Shown: piece by piece, positions 8,131 through 15,810 of the stretch
How positions within the stretch are numbered: the stretch's first letter is position 1
Layout: each line of letters begins with the position of its first letter
Source of the DNA: JASBZA01 sp964345295
GTDB taxonomy: Bacteria > Bacillota > Clostridia > Saccharofermentanales > Fastidiosipilaceae
Assembly: GCA_964345295.1 (NCBI GenBank)
Contig: CAYFQG010000007.1
Span: 1-50,094, forward strand
Length of the DNA: 50,094 nt
Direction of reading: 5' to 3'
The notes under the pieces: generated by a model
Seen by the model: only the letters and a program-made list of their open reading frames with translations
What the model was told of the DNA's origin: nothing
Databases searched by the model: none
Program-made: the position numbers and the translations under genes

Positions 8131-8880
8131 ATGTCTACTGCCATTTGGGCCCACAGAGGTGCCCACACAGTCTATCCGGAAAACAGCTTGCCGGCCTATG
8201 AAGAGGCCATACTTTTAGGAGCCGAGGGTATCGAAATCGATGTCCAAAGATCTTCGGACGGTGCCCTTGTCGTTGTCCACGATGAATACCTCATGCGACT
8301 TACCGGCCAAAGAGTTTACGTCAAAGATTTGACCTTCCGGGAATTAAGAGAATTATCCTTATTAAGTCCCGACCACGATCGAATTTATCCTATCCCGCTT
8401 CTTAAAGAAGTCTTGGACCTCCTTGCGCCTACCGATTTGATGTTGAATATCGAGCTTAAGAACTCGCATGTGCCCTACCCCGGCATGGATGACCAGGTCC
8501 TCAACATGGTGGAATATTCGCCCATGGCCTCTCGCGTTTGTTACTCATCCTTTAACCACCGCTCCATGGCCTACCTGGCCCAACAGGGTTTGGGCTATAA
8601 ATCGGGCCTTCTCTACGAGCGTGCGGTTTACGAAGACTGTTACTATGCTCTTAACCGTGGTGTTATGGCGCTCCATCCCCAATATAATTTGCTGCGCCGG
8701 CCGGGTTTCGTGGCCAAAGCCCATGACCTGGGTCTTAAGGTCCATCCCTGGACCGTCACGTCTCCCGAAGCGATCCACCTGGCCCTGACCGAAGAAGTCG
8801 ACGCCCTCATCACCGACGATGTGGCTTTGGCCCTGGAAATAAGAGAGAAATTCAACTCCCCCACCGAGAAGGACCTATAA
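8131..8880 (+). CDS. Glycerophosphodiester phosphodiesterase
   Basis: Hydrolyses glycerophosphodiesters to glycerol 3-phosphate and an alcohol. The 249-residue protein shows the GDPD catalytic block at its N-terminus: WAHRGAHTVYPENSLPAY (catalytic His and the Glu of PEN), GIEIDVQRSSDG (metal-binding Glu/Asp) and VVVHDEYLMRLT (second His), then LNIELKN and the C-terminal VHPWTVTSPE and DALITDDV. It lacks a signal peptide and membrane segments, so it acts in the cytoplasm, likely on deacylated phospholipid or teichoic-acid-derived products. It is a single-gene unit, divergent from the amidohydrolase, and convergent with rplM-rpsI across a shared terminator. Confidence 0.93.
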   Translation: MSTAIWAHRGAHTVYPENSLPAYEEAILLGAEGIEIDVQRSSDGALVVVHDEYLMRLTGQRVYVKDLTFRELRELSLLSPDHDRIYPIPLLKEVLDLLAPTDLMLNIELKNSHVPYPGMDDQVLNMVEYSPMASRVCYSSFNHRSMAYLAQQGLGYKSGLLYERAVYEDCYYALNRGVMALHPQYNLLRRPGFVAKAHDLGLKVHPWTVTSPEAIHLALTEEVDALITDDVALALEIREKFNSPTEKDL

Positions 8881-8910
8881 AGGACATCAAAACGCTGATG
8901 CTTGTAAAAA

Positions 8911-8943
8911 AAGAGCCCCGAAGCTTGAAACTTCGAGGCTCTT
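8911..8943. terminator. Bidirectional intrinsic terminator between GDPD and rpsI
   Basis: A 13-base stem with one mismatch (AAGAGCCCCGAAG at 8911-8923 with CTTCGAGGCTCTT at 8931-8943) and a 7-base loop. On the minus strand it is followed by a run of six T (complement of 8905-8910), an excellent terminator for rplM-rpsI. On the plus strand the T tail is weaker. Confidence 0.85.
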
Positions 8944-9000
8944 ATTATGTTGTAAAAATCGTATCGGAAACGAAGCCGAGTTCGCATCCGACCATAAGGC

Positions 9001-9423
9001 TTATCTCTTAGAGAACTGAGGTGCCTTACGTGCTTTCTTAAGACCGTACTTCTTACGCTCTTTCATTCTGGAGTCACGGGTCAAGAGGCCGTTCTCCTTC
9101 AGAGCTGCTCTGTACTGCTCGGAATCGGCAGCCAAGAGGGCATTGGCGATACCGTGACGGACCGCACCGGCCTGGCCGGAAATACCGCCGCCGGTGACAT
9201 CGGCGAAGACATCAAACTTGCCTTCGGTACCGGTCACTGCAAAAGCCTGGTTTACAATAATACGCAAGGTCGCCAGAGGGAAATAGTCCTCCAGTTCACG
9301 ACCGTTAATTACATACTTGCCGGAGCCGGGAAGAAGTCTAACCTTAGCCACAGCCTTCTTACGACGGCCGGTGCCATAGTAGTAAGTCTGACCCTTAGGG
9401 CCTTTCATCTCTAATGATTTCAT
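9001..9423 (-). CDS. rpsI: 30S ribosomal protein S9
   Basis: S9 lies on the 30S head and its C-terminal tail reaches the P-site tRNA. The 140-residue sequence has the family start YYGTGRRKKAVAKVRL, the motif GGGISGQAGAVRHGIANAL and the conserved basic tail ending in KARKAPQFSKR, where the final Lys-Arg contacts tRNA. The N-terminus carries a short extra MKSLEMKGPKG segment; ATG at 9423 is chosen because GGGAGG lies upstream. It follows rplM in the universal L13-S9 order and ends before a strong terminator. Confidence 0.97.
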   Translation of the reverse strand: MKSLEMKGPKGQTYYYGTGRRKKAVAKVRLLPGSGKYVINGRELEDYFPLATLRIIVNQAFAVTGTEGKFDVFADVTGGGISGQAGAVRHGIANALLAADSEQYRAALKENGLLTRDSRMKERKKYGLKKARKAPQFSKR

Positions 9424-9442
9424 AAACTCTTATTCCTCCCTC

Positions 9443-9871
9443 TTATATCTCTAAGGTCTCGGGTTGCTGAGCTTCGTGCTTGTGGTCGGGACCGGCATAT
9501 ACCTTAAGTTTCTTAATCATCTGCCGTCCTAACTTGTTGGAAGGAAGCATACCCTTCACCGCCAACTCAATAATCTTCTCAGGTTGCTTCTGCAGCATAT
9601 CCTGATACTTACGCTCTCTCAAACCGCCGGGATAGCCCGTGTGATAACGATAGTATTTCTGATCCCACTTCTTACCGGTCATATGAATCTTCTCGGCGTT
9701 GACCACGATGACGTAATCACCTGTATCCAAGAAAGGGGTGTATTCCGGTTTGTTCTTGCCCATCAAAACACGAGCGATTTCGCTGGCCAGACGACCCAGG
9801 GTCTTGCCCTCGGCGTCCACGACATACCACTTGCGCTCTATTTCAGATGCTTTGGCCACATATGTACGCAT
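9443..9871 (-). CDS. rplM: 50S ribosomal protein L13
   Basis: L13 is an early-assembly protein of the large subunit. The frame is open to 9940, but the start at 9871 is preferred: GTGGAGG lies at the right distance and the protein then begins MRTYVAKASEIERKW as in the family, giving 142 residues. Further landmarks are YVVDAEGKTLGRLASEIA, GDYVIVVNAEKI and GMLPSNKLGRQMIKKLKVY. The extra upstream codons overlap the leader hairpins and are not coding. It is first in the rplM-rpsI operon. Confidence 0.97.
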   Translation of the reverse strand: MRTYVAKASEIERKWYVVDAEGKTLGRLASEIARVLMGKNKPEYTPFLDTGDYVIVVNAEKIHMTGKKWDQKYYRYHTGYPGGLRERKYQDMLQKQPEKIIELAVKGMLPSNKLGRQMIKKLKVYAGPDHKHEAQQPETLEI

Positions 9872-9900
9872 GTTTCTACCTCCACTTATCTTTGCCGTAT

Positions 9901-9945
9901 AAAAAGCTCCTATCCATAGGGAATAGGAGCATTCGGTCAAAATGC
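9901..9945 (-). ncRNA. L13 (rplM) leader: two overlapping hairpins, the second terminator-like
   Basis: Between the promoter and the rplM start the minus-strand transcript can fold GCATT...AATGC (9945-9929) and GCTCCTA...TAGGAGC (9930-9906), the second followed by five T (9905-9901). The hairpins share the bases at 9930-9929, so they may compete. This fits an autoregulatory ribosomal-protein leader in which L13 decides between antitermination and termination. The second hairpin may also stop readthrough from the ATP-grasp genes upstream, which have no other visible terminator. The structure is read by eye only. Confidence 0.65.
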
Positions 9946-9951
9946 TTGTCT

Positions 9952-9979
9952 ATTGTATCATCCAAAAAACGTCTGTCAA
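9952..9979 (-). promoter_or_regulatory. rplM-rpsI promoter
   Basis: Minus strand consensus TTGACA (9979-9974), 16-base spacer, TACAAT (9957-9952). A strong sigma-A-type promoter placed about 80 bases upstream of the rplM ATG, leaving room for the leader hairpins. Confidence 0.8.
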
Positions 9980-10044
9980 GACTTTTTTAGGACAGCTGAC
10001 TATTACTCGTGTTTTCTATCTTTCTCTCTCTTTATCTCGCTTTT

Positions 10045-11094
10045 TCACTTCGCAGGGATATAGGTGTAAGACCGGTCGTTGGTGAAAGTCCCGCCCAGAT
10101 GCTTTTCAATTACGTCTTTGGCTCCCACGTGGGGCAGGCCCAAAATCTTCGTGAAATAATAATTTTGGTTAATGTCGATACCGGGATAATTATTGACTTC
10201 TACCAGGTCCGGTCCGTCGGGGGTAATGGCTATATCCCAGCCCGGCATAACCAAGTCGGGACAGGCCAAAGCCATTTCGGTCACCATATCCAAAGTCTCT
10301 TGGAAATAAGGGATTTGGAAACCCAGAGGGTTGAGACCGGTCAAAGGATGGTTCTTCTGGACCCAGGCGTTGTTGTGGATGGCATAGAGATTCTCCTGAT
10401 AATAGCCTTCCAGACCGATTTTGCCGTCCGGGGTCAGGAGCGTATAAAGGCCGCCGGAACTGATATTGTCAACAGACAGGTCACTGGCTCCCACCCTTAA
10501 GATAATAGGAAAGAAATGGAGTTCTCCTGCAGGATTCAGACAGGTCACAATGCGCATGGTGTTAATACAGTTTGGATTAATCCGGTCGAGTTCGGGATGC
10601 TGGACAATCGATTCTTCCAGAAGCGTGTAGCCGTCTTGGCGCAGGCGTTTCAGATAGCCTTCGGTCTTTCGTTCGGGAGTGATATGTAAAACCCCCTTGC
10701 CGCCCGAACTATCGGGAACCTTGGCAAAGAACTCCTCGTGCGCAGCTAAGAAGCCGTCAATCTCCTCGGGGCTGCTCTCTACTAAGTGTACCGTATCCCG
10801 CTTAAAGTACGGCTTGAGCCGGACGCAGGCGTACCACTTGTCGTTAAAATCCGCATTATTCATCAGCTTCGAAACAGAGAGGTCACTTTGGTCGGTCAGG
10901 TAATGGGACCTAACCTCCTCGGGAAGGAGAGAAAAGCCGTAGGTCATGTAGTTGGTGACACCGGTTCCGTAGTCCTTACGGCATTTGACGGCATCATTGA
11001 AAATCCGGATTCGGCCCTTGCCGGATCTTTCTTTCTCTATCTTGCTGGCTTGCCACAGGTCCCGGACAAACTTTACTTTCGTCTTAAAAGACAT
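10045..11094 (-). CDS. Sugar-transfer-associated ATP-grasp protein (copy 2)
   Basis: A 349-residue ATP-grasp-fold protein resembling the group named sugar-transfer-associated ATP-grasp (PF14397 in my memory). Visible family features are the Gly-rich nucleotide loop DSSGGKGVLHI, LLEESIVQHPELDRINPNCINTMRIVT, and the metal/nucleotide region MPGWDIAITPDGPDLVEVNNYPG near the C-terminus. ATP-grasp enzymes join a carboxylate to an amine or thiol through an acyl phosphate; the substrate here is unknown. It is paralogous to the gene immediately upstream (11117-12142), sharing QHP, N-x-N/S-x-NT-x-R-V-VT and GWD-AIT. Both lie downstream of a YfhO-type glycosyltransferase gene, suggesting a role in decorating a surface glycan. 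Confidence 0.8.
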   Translation of the reverse strand: MSFKTKVKFVRDLWQASKIEKERSGKGRIRIFNDAVKCRKDYGTGVTNYMTYGFSLLPEEVRSHYLTDQSDLSVSKLMNNADFNDKWYACVRLKPYFKRDTVHLVESSPEEIDGFLAAHEEFFAKVPDSSGGKGVLHITPERKTEGYLKRLRQDGYTLLEESIVQHPELDRINPNCINTMRIVTCLNPAGELHFFPIILRVGASDLSVDNISSGGLYTLLTPDGKIGLEGYYQENLYAIHNNAWVQKNHPLTGLNPLGFQIPYFQETLDMVTEMALACPDLVMPGWDIAITPDGPDLVEVNNYPGIDINQNYYFTKILGLPHVGAKDVIEKHLGGTFTNDRSYTYIPAK

Positions 11095-11116
11095 CTTTAT
11101 TCACCTAACTTTCCTA

Positions 11117-12142
11117 TTATTCAATCCACAATTTCATCTCGAGCGCTTCTTCCAATTCGCCAAGCCGTCCCCTATGATTCGGCAACTGGTTGATTGCCTG
11201 GATGAGGTTAGTCCCCGGTGCCCGGTTGGCTTCGATTAAGATAGGTCCTTTCTCCGTGATGGCCACATCCCAACCGATGTAGGGTTCTTTGCAGCGCAAG
11301 GCCGCTTCGGTGCACAAAGCCTTGGTCTCTTCCAAGAAAGGAAATTGAAAACCTTTATACCGGAAGCCCGTATAAGGATTCTCACTAAAGGTCCGTAAAA
11401 TCGGCAGATAAGAAAAATAATCGTAACGGATATAACCTTCATTATCCAGGATGCAATAGGCACCGCCCAGGCTGCCGCTATCTTTATAGGAATCCGTAAT
11501 AGAAATTCTCGAAGAGATAAAAGGGATATTGATAATATTCCCTCTGGGCCTACAGGTTACGACCCGAAGCGTGTTGACAGAATTTAGAGACAATTGGGCC
11601 ACGTTAGGGTGTTGGCGGATGACCTCTTCGATAACAAAGAAATTTTGAGCCTTGAGGTCCTCGTAGGCTTTTTCGCTGCCGTCTTTGACCAAATCGGCCA
11701 GAACCACACGCTCGACGCCGTCTCCGCCGGACTGGTCTACCTGCTTAATAAAAGCGGCTTCGTGGTTCGAAACAAAGCGTTGAAAGTCGCTCAAATCCGC
11801 CTGCCTCAAATCCAGGGCATCAATACCTCGAAGGTCGCCGAAATTTTTAATAAAGAGACCCTTATCTTCAAAATAGGGGGTCATCTCGGATGACAGGTTA
11901 AAGGCCTTGGTAATTAAAGGATAGTGGCGGCCGATACAAATAAAGGATCTGCGATAATCTTCCGACGTATTGTTGGCAAAGTCGAAGGCAAAATAATTGG
12001 CCCAGGAATAGTCCTTCTTATAACACTTATATAAGTCTTGGAGGATATCTGCCTTGGAACGGCCCGACAATTCTTGGGCCTGTTTTAGCAAGGGCATGAC
12101 TTTCTTCCATTTCATGTTAAATGCTTTTTTTACAATATTCAT
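11117..12142 (-). CDS. Sugar-transfer-associated ATP-grasp protein (copy 1)
   Basis: A 341-residue paralogue of the following gene. The matching landmarks are VDQSGGDGVERVVL (nucleotide loop), VIEEVIRQHPNVAQLSLNSVNTLRVVT, and YIGWDVAITEKGPILIEANRAPG with the Glu and Asn expected for metal binding. The two copies have clearly diverged, so this looks like an old tandem duplication with possible division of substrates. It lies 6 bases downstream of the YfhO-type gene and 22 bases upstream of its partner, in one apparent operon. No signal peptide or membrane segment; cytoplasmic. Confidence 0.8.
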   Translation of the reverse strand: MNIVKKAFNMKWKKVMPLLKQAQELSGRSKADILQDLYKCYKKDYSWANYFAFDFANNTSEDYRRSFICIGRHYPLITKAFNLSSEMTPYFEDKGLFIKNFGDLRGIDALDLRQADLSDFQRFVSNHEAAFIKQVDQSGGDGVERVVLADLVKDGSEKAYEDLKAQNFFVIEEVIRQHPNVAQLSLNSVNTLRVVTCRPRGNIINIPFISSRISITDSYKDSGSLGGAYCILDNEGYIRYDYFSYLPILRTFSENPYTGFRYKGFQFPFLEETKALCTEAALRCKEPYIGWDVAITEKGPILIEANRAPGTNLIQAINQLPNHRGRLGELEEALEMKLWIE

Positions 12143-12148
12143 CGGCCC

Positions 12149-15064
12149 TTAAGCCCCTTTCTTCTGCTTAGCGAGCGCCTTGGCCAAGCGTTTCTGATAG
12201 CGTTTTTCCGCCGCCTTCTTTCGATAGGCCATGACCAGGGCTTTTTCACGTGGAATCAGAATAATCCATAAAAGAATTCCTAGCAAGCTGAGACCCAAGC
12301 CCGGCCAAAATCCTTTGGGGATAAAATGCATCTCCAGTGTATGGCTGCCGGCCGTGGTCGCTACGGCCAAAAGTGCTCCCTTACCGACCGACGAGGTCTC
12401 AACTTTTTCACCGTCAATCTTTACTTGCCAAGACGAATCGTACGGCACGGAAAGATAAAGCATGCCGTCTTTTTTAGCTTCATATTGACCTTTGAGGCTT
12501 GATTCGTGCCACTCGGTCACGTCGATGGCCCGGCTGTGGAGTTCGGCCATGGCGGCCTTGTAGCTATCAAGCGACAGAGTCGAAGCATAGACCGTGACAT
12601 CGGACGCCTTATCTTGCTTTTGTTCGAAGCTGATGTCGATGATATCGCCGGCTTCGCAGTAGCCCAGGTTAAAGGTCTCAATCCAGTGGATCGAACGGTT
12701 TTGCGTAAGTTCAACAGTGCCGGACGGATCCTTTGCGGTATCGGAAGCCCCGGTCGGGTTCGTGGCTTCATAATTTTCTTCGAGGACTTGACCCGCCTTC
12801 TTGGTCTTGATTTTTACCGTAGTATCCTTAGACACATTTACCGCCAAGAACACATATTGGCTTTGGTCTACGGGAACTTCCAGCCGCATCAGAGTAGCCT
12901 TGTCGTTTTGCTCGGGCGAGAAACGAAGTCCTCTCTCCCCGTCTCCTGACGAAGGCTTAAAGTTACTGCCCTCGACCACCACCGGGTCTACCGGTACGAA
13001 GACATTTTCCAAACCGGCCATTTTCTTGAGCATGTGGTTCCAGTTCTTAAAGGGATTGGTAAACTGCGGTTGCCATTTGGCAAATTCCGGATCGGCCACG
13101 GCGCCTATTTCCAGCGCATAAGGGTTCCTATAAAGCGTCATGTCGCCGGACTTGCCGACTTCTTCCAAGAGGATATCTCGGGTCTGACCTTCTTTATACA
13201 CCAGATACTTAAGGCCGAATAAAGAATCACCTATGGGTGTAGATTCTACATATTTATAACTATTAATATTGTTGCCGTGAAAGGCCATAAAACGCATGAA
13301 TTTGGCCGTATCTTCGCGGCTGGTCGACGAGAACAGCGTAAAGCCCGGATAACCGAAAAGGGCACCGTCGTTGGTGGTTTTGGCCGGGATGGCTTCCATG
13401 CGGAAGAAATCGCCTTGTTCTTGGTCTTTGGCCAAATCAATCAACTTATCCATATCATCAAACTGGCTGATAAAGTTAGACCTGGAGGTATACACCTCGT
13501 CTTGGGCAATGTGGCCCACGGCCAAAAAGGTGTTGATGGCAATCTCACCGATCATAACCACGGCGAAAAGCAGCGACACCGTCCGGAAATAATCTTTCTT
13601 CCAAATAAAGGAGAAAAGGAAAATATAAATTAGGAAGAAGAACATATTGACATAGGCCATACCGTGACCAAGGAGGTCGGGACTAAGTTTCTCGGCCAAA
13701 ATCACAAAGAAGAGGCCCAGGGACGCGGTAGTCATCAGGGTCTTGGCGGAATATTGGCGGATAACCGTGACCGTCCTAAAGCACATCAGGATAAGGAGGA
13801 AAGAAAAGAGGAAGGAGTAGCGGTAAGGCAGCTGGTTGGGGTAGTGGAGTCCGTGCCAGATAAAGTCCAAACCGTTGGCGTTGAAGCTAAGGAACAAGAA
13901 GGCCAAAAGGCTCAGATGGGCCAATTTTTCTTTCATGGGGATCCGGTCGGAGAAGATATAGAGCGGCAGGAAGATTAGGGCCAAAATACCGTTATAGACA
14001 TTGGGCAAACCGTCGCGGATAGAAGGAGACATCGTGGCCAGCTGGTGGGTCATGAAGTCAAAAAGGCTGAAGCGGAAAGACCAACTCGTCGGGAACTTAT
14101 CGCCTGCAGCCGATGTATCAGCCAGCGAAATAGCCGTCGGCAAGAGGAGAATCATACTGACGGCAGCGGCAATCAGGGTCATAACGGCAAAGCGTATCGC
14201 CACAGGCCAAAAACGAATTTTTAAATCCTTCAGATAAAAGCCTTCTTCCAAGGTCAGTCTGTCACTTCGTGTCACCACCCTACTGCGTCTTCTCTTCAGC
14301 ATCTCTTCTTCACCGGCCCTGGCCGTAATGAAGGCAACGAAAAAGTAAAGGGCTACAAAGAAGCAGACAAAGAAGGCGATGTAGTAGTTTGCCAAAAGGC
14401 AGAAAGCCAAGCTGAAAATATAAAGACCGGACCGGCCTTCTTTAATCAAGCGGTTCAAGCCCAGAATAACCAGGGGCAGCATGGCCGTTACGTCCAGCCA
14501 CATGATGTCCCAGGAAAAGGCCAATTGGAAAGCGCAAAGAGCATAGGCAACCGAGAAGGTTACAATCCAGGCATCGGTTCCGTGGCCTTCTTTGCCCAGC
14601 CTCGTCAGGTCTTCTTCGTCACGGATGGTGTAAAGGCCCTGGGGGCAGAGTTCATTTTTCAATAAAATAGCAAAGAAAAGGCCGGCAAAGCCCAGCTTGG
14701 TCACCGTCAGGAAGGTCACGGCCTCGGTAATATGGCTCATGGGGAAAAAGACTATAAGCCAATTCATGGGACTGGCCGCATAGTAGGCCAGGAGGGCGTA
14801 GAAGTTCGTCCCCAAACCGATGGACCAGGAATAAAAGAGTGAGGCCGACGCCTCGATTTTGCGCTTAAGCTCACTTAAGAAAGCGACATATTGGTGGTAA
14901 AGGTCGATGGTCAGAGGCGACCGGTCACCCACCGGATAAAACTGGACGATACTATAGGCCAAGAGCATGATGGCTATAGGTATGATAAAAGACAGGAAAT
15001 AGACCCGGCCCTTACCGGAGCTATTCTTGGCATTTTTGCTTTTTACATTAGGCCTCTGTTTCAT
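12149..15064 (-). CDS. YfhO-family multi-spanning membrane glycosyltransferase (GT-C type)
   Basis: A 971-residue integral membrane protein with about a dozen hydrophobic segments in the first 550 residues, a large extracytoplasmic domain, and one membrane segment near the C-terminus followed by a Lys/Arg-rich tail. YfhO landmarks are seen early: PVGDRSPLTIDLYHQYVAFL, FYSWSIGLGTNFYALLAYYA and SPMNWL, which form the GT-C active-site loop with its Asp; DIMWLDVTAMLPLVILGL follows. In Bacillus and Listeria YfhO-type proteins glycosylate lipoteichoic acid from undecaprenyl-phosphate sugar. Residues 750-930 look like a beta-rich periplasmic-side domain. The gene sits between gatD and two ATP-grasp genes in an envelope operon. 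Confidence 0.85.
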   Translation of the reverse strand: MKQRPNVKSKNAKNSSGKGRVYFLSFIIPIAIMLLAYSIVQFYPVGDRSPLTIDLYHQYVAFLSELKRKIEASASLFYSWSIGLGTNFYALLAYYAASPMNWLIVFFPMSHITEAVTFLTVTKLGFAGLFFAILLKNELCPQGLYTIRDEEDLTRLGKEGHGTDAWIVTFSVAYALCAFQLAFSWDIMWLDVTAMLPLVILGLNRLIKEGRSGLYIFSLAFCLLANYYIAFFVCFFVALYFFVAFITARAGEEEMLKRRRSRVVTRSDRLTLEEGFYLKDLKIRFWPVAIRFAVMTLIAAAVSMILLLPTAISLADTSAAGDKFPTSWSFRFSLFDFMTHQLATMSPSIRDGLPNVYNGILALIFLPLYIFSDRIPMKEKLAHLSLLAFLFLSFNANGLDFIWHGLHYPNQLPYRYSFLFSFLLILMCFRTVTVIRQYSAKTLMTTASLGLFFVILAEKLSPDLLGHGMAYVNMFFFLIYIFLFSFIWKKDYFRTVSLLFAVVMIGEIAINTFLAVGHIAQDEVYTSRSNFISQFDDMDKLIDLAKDQEQGDFFRMEAIPAKTTNDGALFGYPGFTLFSSTSREDTAKFMRFMAFHGNNINSYKYVESTPIGDSLFGLKYLVYKEGQTRDILLEEVGKSGDMTLYRNPYALEIGAVADPEFAKWQPQFTNPFKNWNHMLKKMAGLENVFVPVDPVVVEGSNFKPSSGDGERGLRFSPEQNDKATLMRLEVPVDQSQYVFLAVNVSKDTTVKIKTKKAGQVLEENYEATNPTGASDTAKDPSGTVELTQNRSIHWIETFNLGYCEAGDIIDISFEQKQDKASDVTVYASTLSLDSYKAAMAELHSRAIDVTEWHESSLKGQYEAKKDGMLYLSVPYDSSWQVKIDGEKVETSSVGKGALLAVATTAGSHTLEMHFIPKGFWPGLGLSLLGILLWIILIPREKALVMAYRKKAAEKRYQKRLAKALAKQKKGA

Positions 15065-15093
15065 AGTAGGTCCCCTTTTTTAATTCTCTAACC

Positions 15094-15810
15094 TTATCCG
15101 TGGGCCTTGGGATTTTGCAAGTCCAAAAGCCTTCTGTGATAAGCGTCCATGGCCAAATCATAATAGAGCCAAACAGGGTTTTGGTCTCCGAAAAGGCCAC
15201 CTAACCATTGTTTGGTAAAAACCGGATTGACGACCAGAAAAGGGCCCAGTATATGGGTTCCCAGAAGGTTTTTATAATGAAGGCCTTCCCCTTCACTGCC
15301 CTTGTGAAGGCCCATACCCTTTTCCACACGGCAGAAACGCGGAAAATCACCGTCATCCAGAGGGAAGATCTGCGTAAACTGGGCCTTGGAGCCGACAATC
15401 TTAAGACCGGCCTTGTCGCCCAGAAAGAGGCCGGCATGGCGCTTGAGCATCTGTCTTTTGGCATAGTAGGGGAAATAGTTGAGGCAAGGAATCCTCTCGC
15501 CCTCATCGGTTTCGATATAGCGTCCGAAAAGCTCCATCCCGTTCCCCACGGTAAGGAAAGCCTGGCCGGCTTCTATCTTCTCCCATAGTTTGTCCCGATA
15601 AGGCAGAAGCTTTTCCAAAGCCAATTCCTGTCCTTTTTCGGACATGGGGCCTAAGAAGACCAGGTCCACTTTCTCATCCAGGAAAGCCGGTTTGGCCAGA
15701 ATGGGCGTATCAATAAAGTCGGCCTGAGGAAAGATTTGCCTTAGTAAATCCATGTCGCCTCGCTCGCCTAAGTAGTTGGCAACTTCGCTGAACAGAAATT
15801 CGATTCTCAT
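15094..15810 (-). CDS. gatD: GatD-like glutamine amidotransferase with substituted catalytic residues
   Basis: In Staphylococcus and others GatD supplies ammonia from glutamine to MurT for amidating D-glutamate in lipid II. This 238-residue protein is clearly GatD by context (it overlaps murT by four bases) and by the segment GLHYKNLLGT near residue 177. However, the nucleophile motif, normally CGGYQ, reads VGNGMELFG: Gly89 stands where the Cys is expected and Glu93 where Gln is expected. The His of YLHGP is also replaced, the segment reading THILGP with Leu188 at the His position. As read, the glutaminase site should be inactive. It might serve only as a scaffold, or MurT may take free ammonia. 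Frame and length are intact, so it is not an obvious pseudogene. Confidence 0.85.
   Translation of the reverse strand: MRIEFLFSEVANYLGERGDMDLLRQIFPQADFIDTPILAKPAFLDEKVDLVFLGPMSEKGQELALEKLLPYRDKLWEKIEAGQAFLTVGNGMELFGRYIETDEGERIPCLNYFPYYAKRQMLKRHAGLFLGDKAGLKIVGSKAQFTQIFPLDDGDFPRFCRVEKGMGLHKGSEGEGLHYKNLLGTHILGPFLVVNPVFTKQWLGGLFGDQNPVWLYYDLAMDAYHRRLLDLQNPKAHG

Noticed and set aside
13664..13978. Plus-strand frame rich in charged residues
   Set aside because: Antisense to the membrane helices of the YfhO-type protein, which explains its composition.
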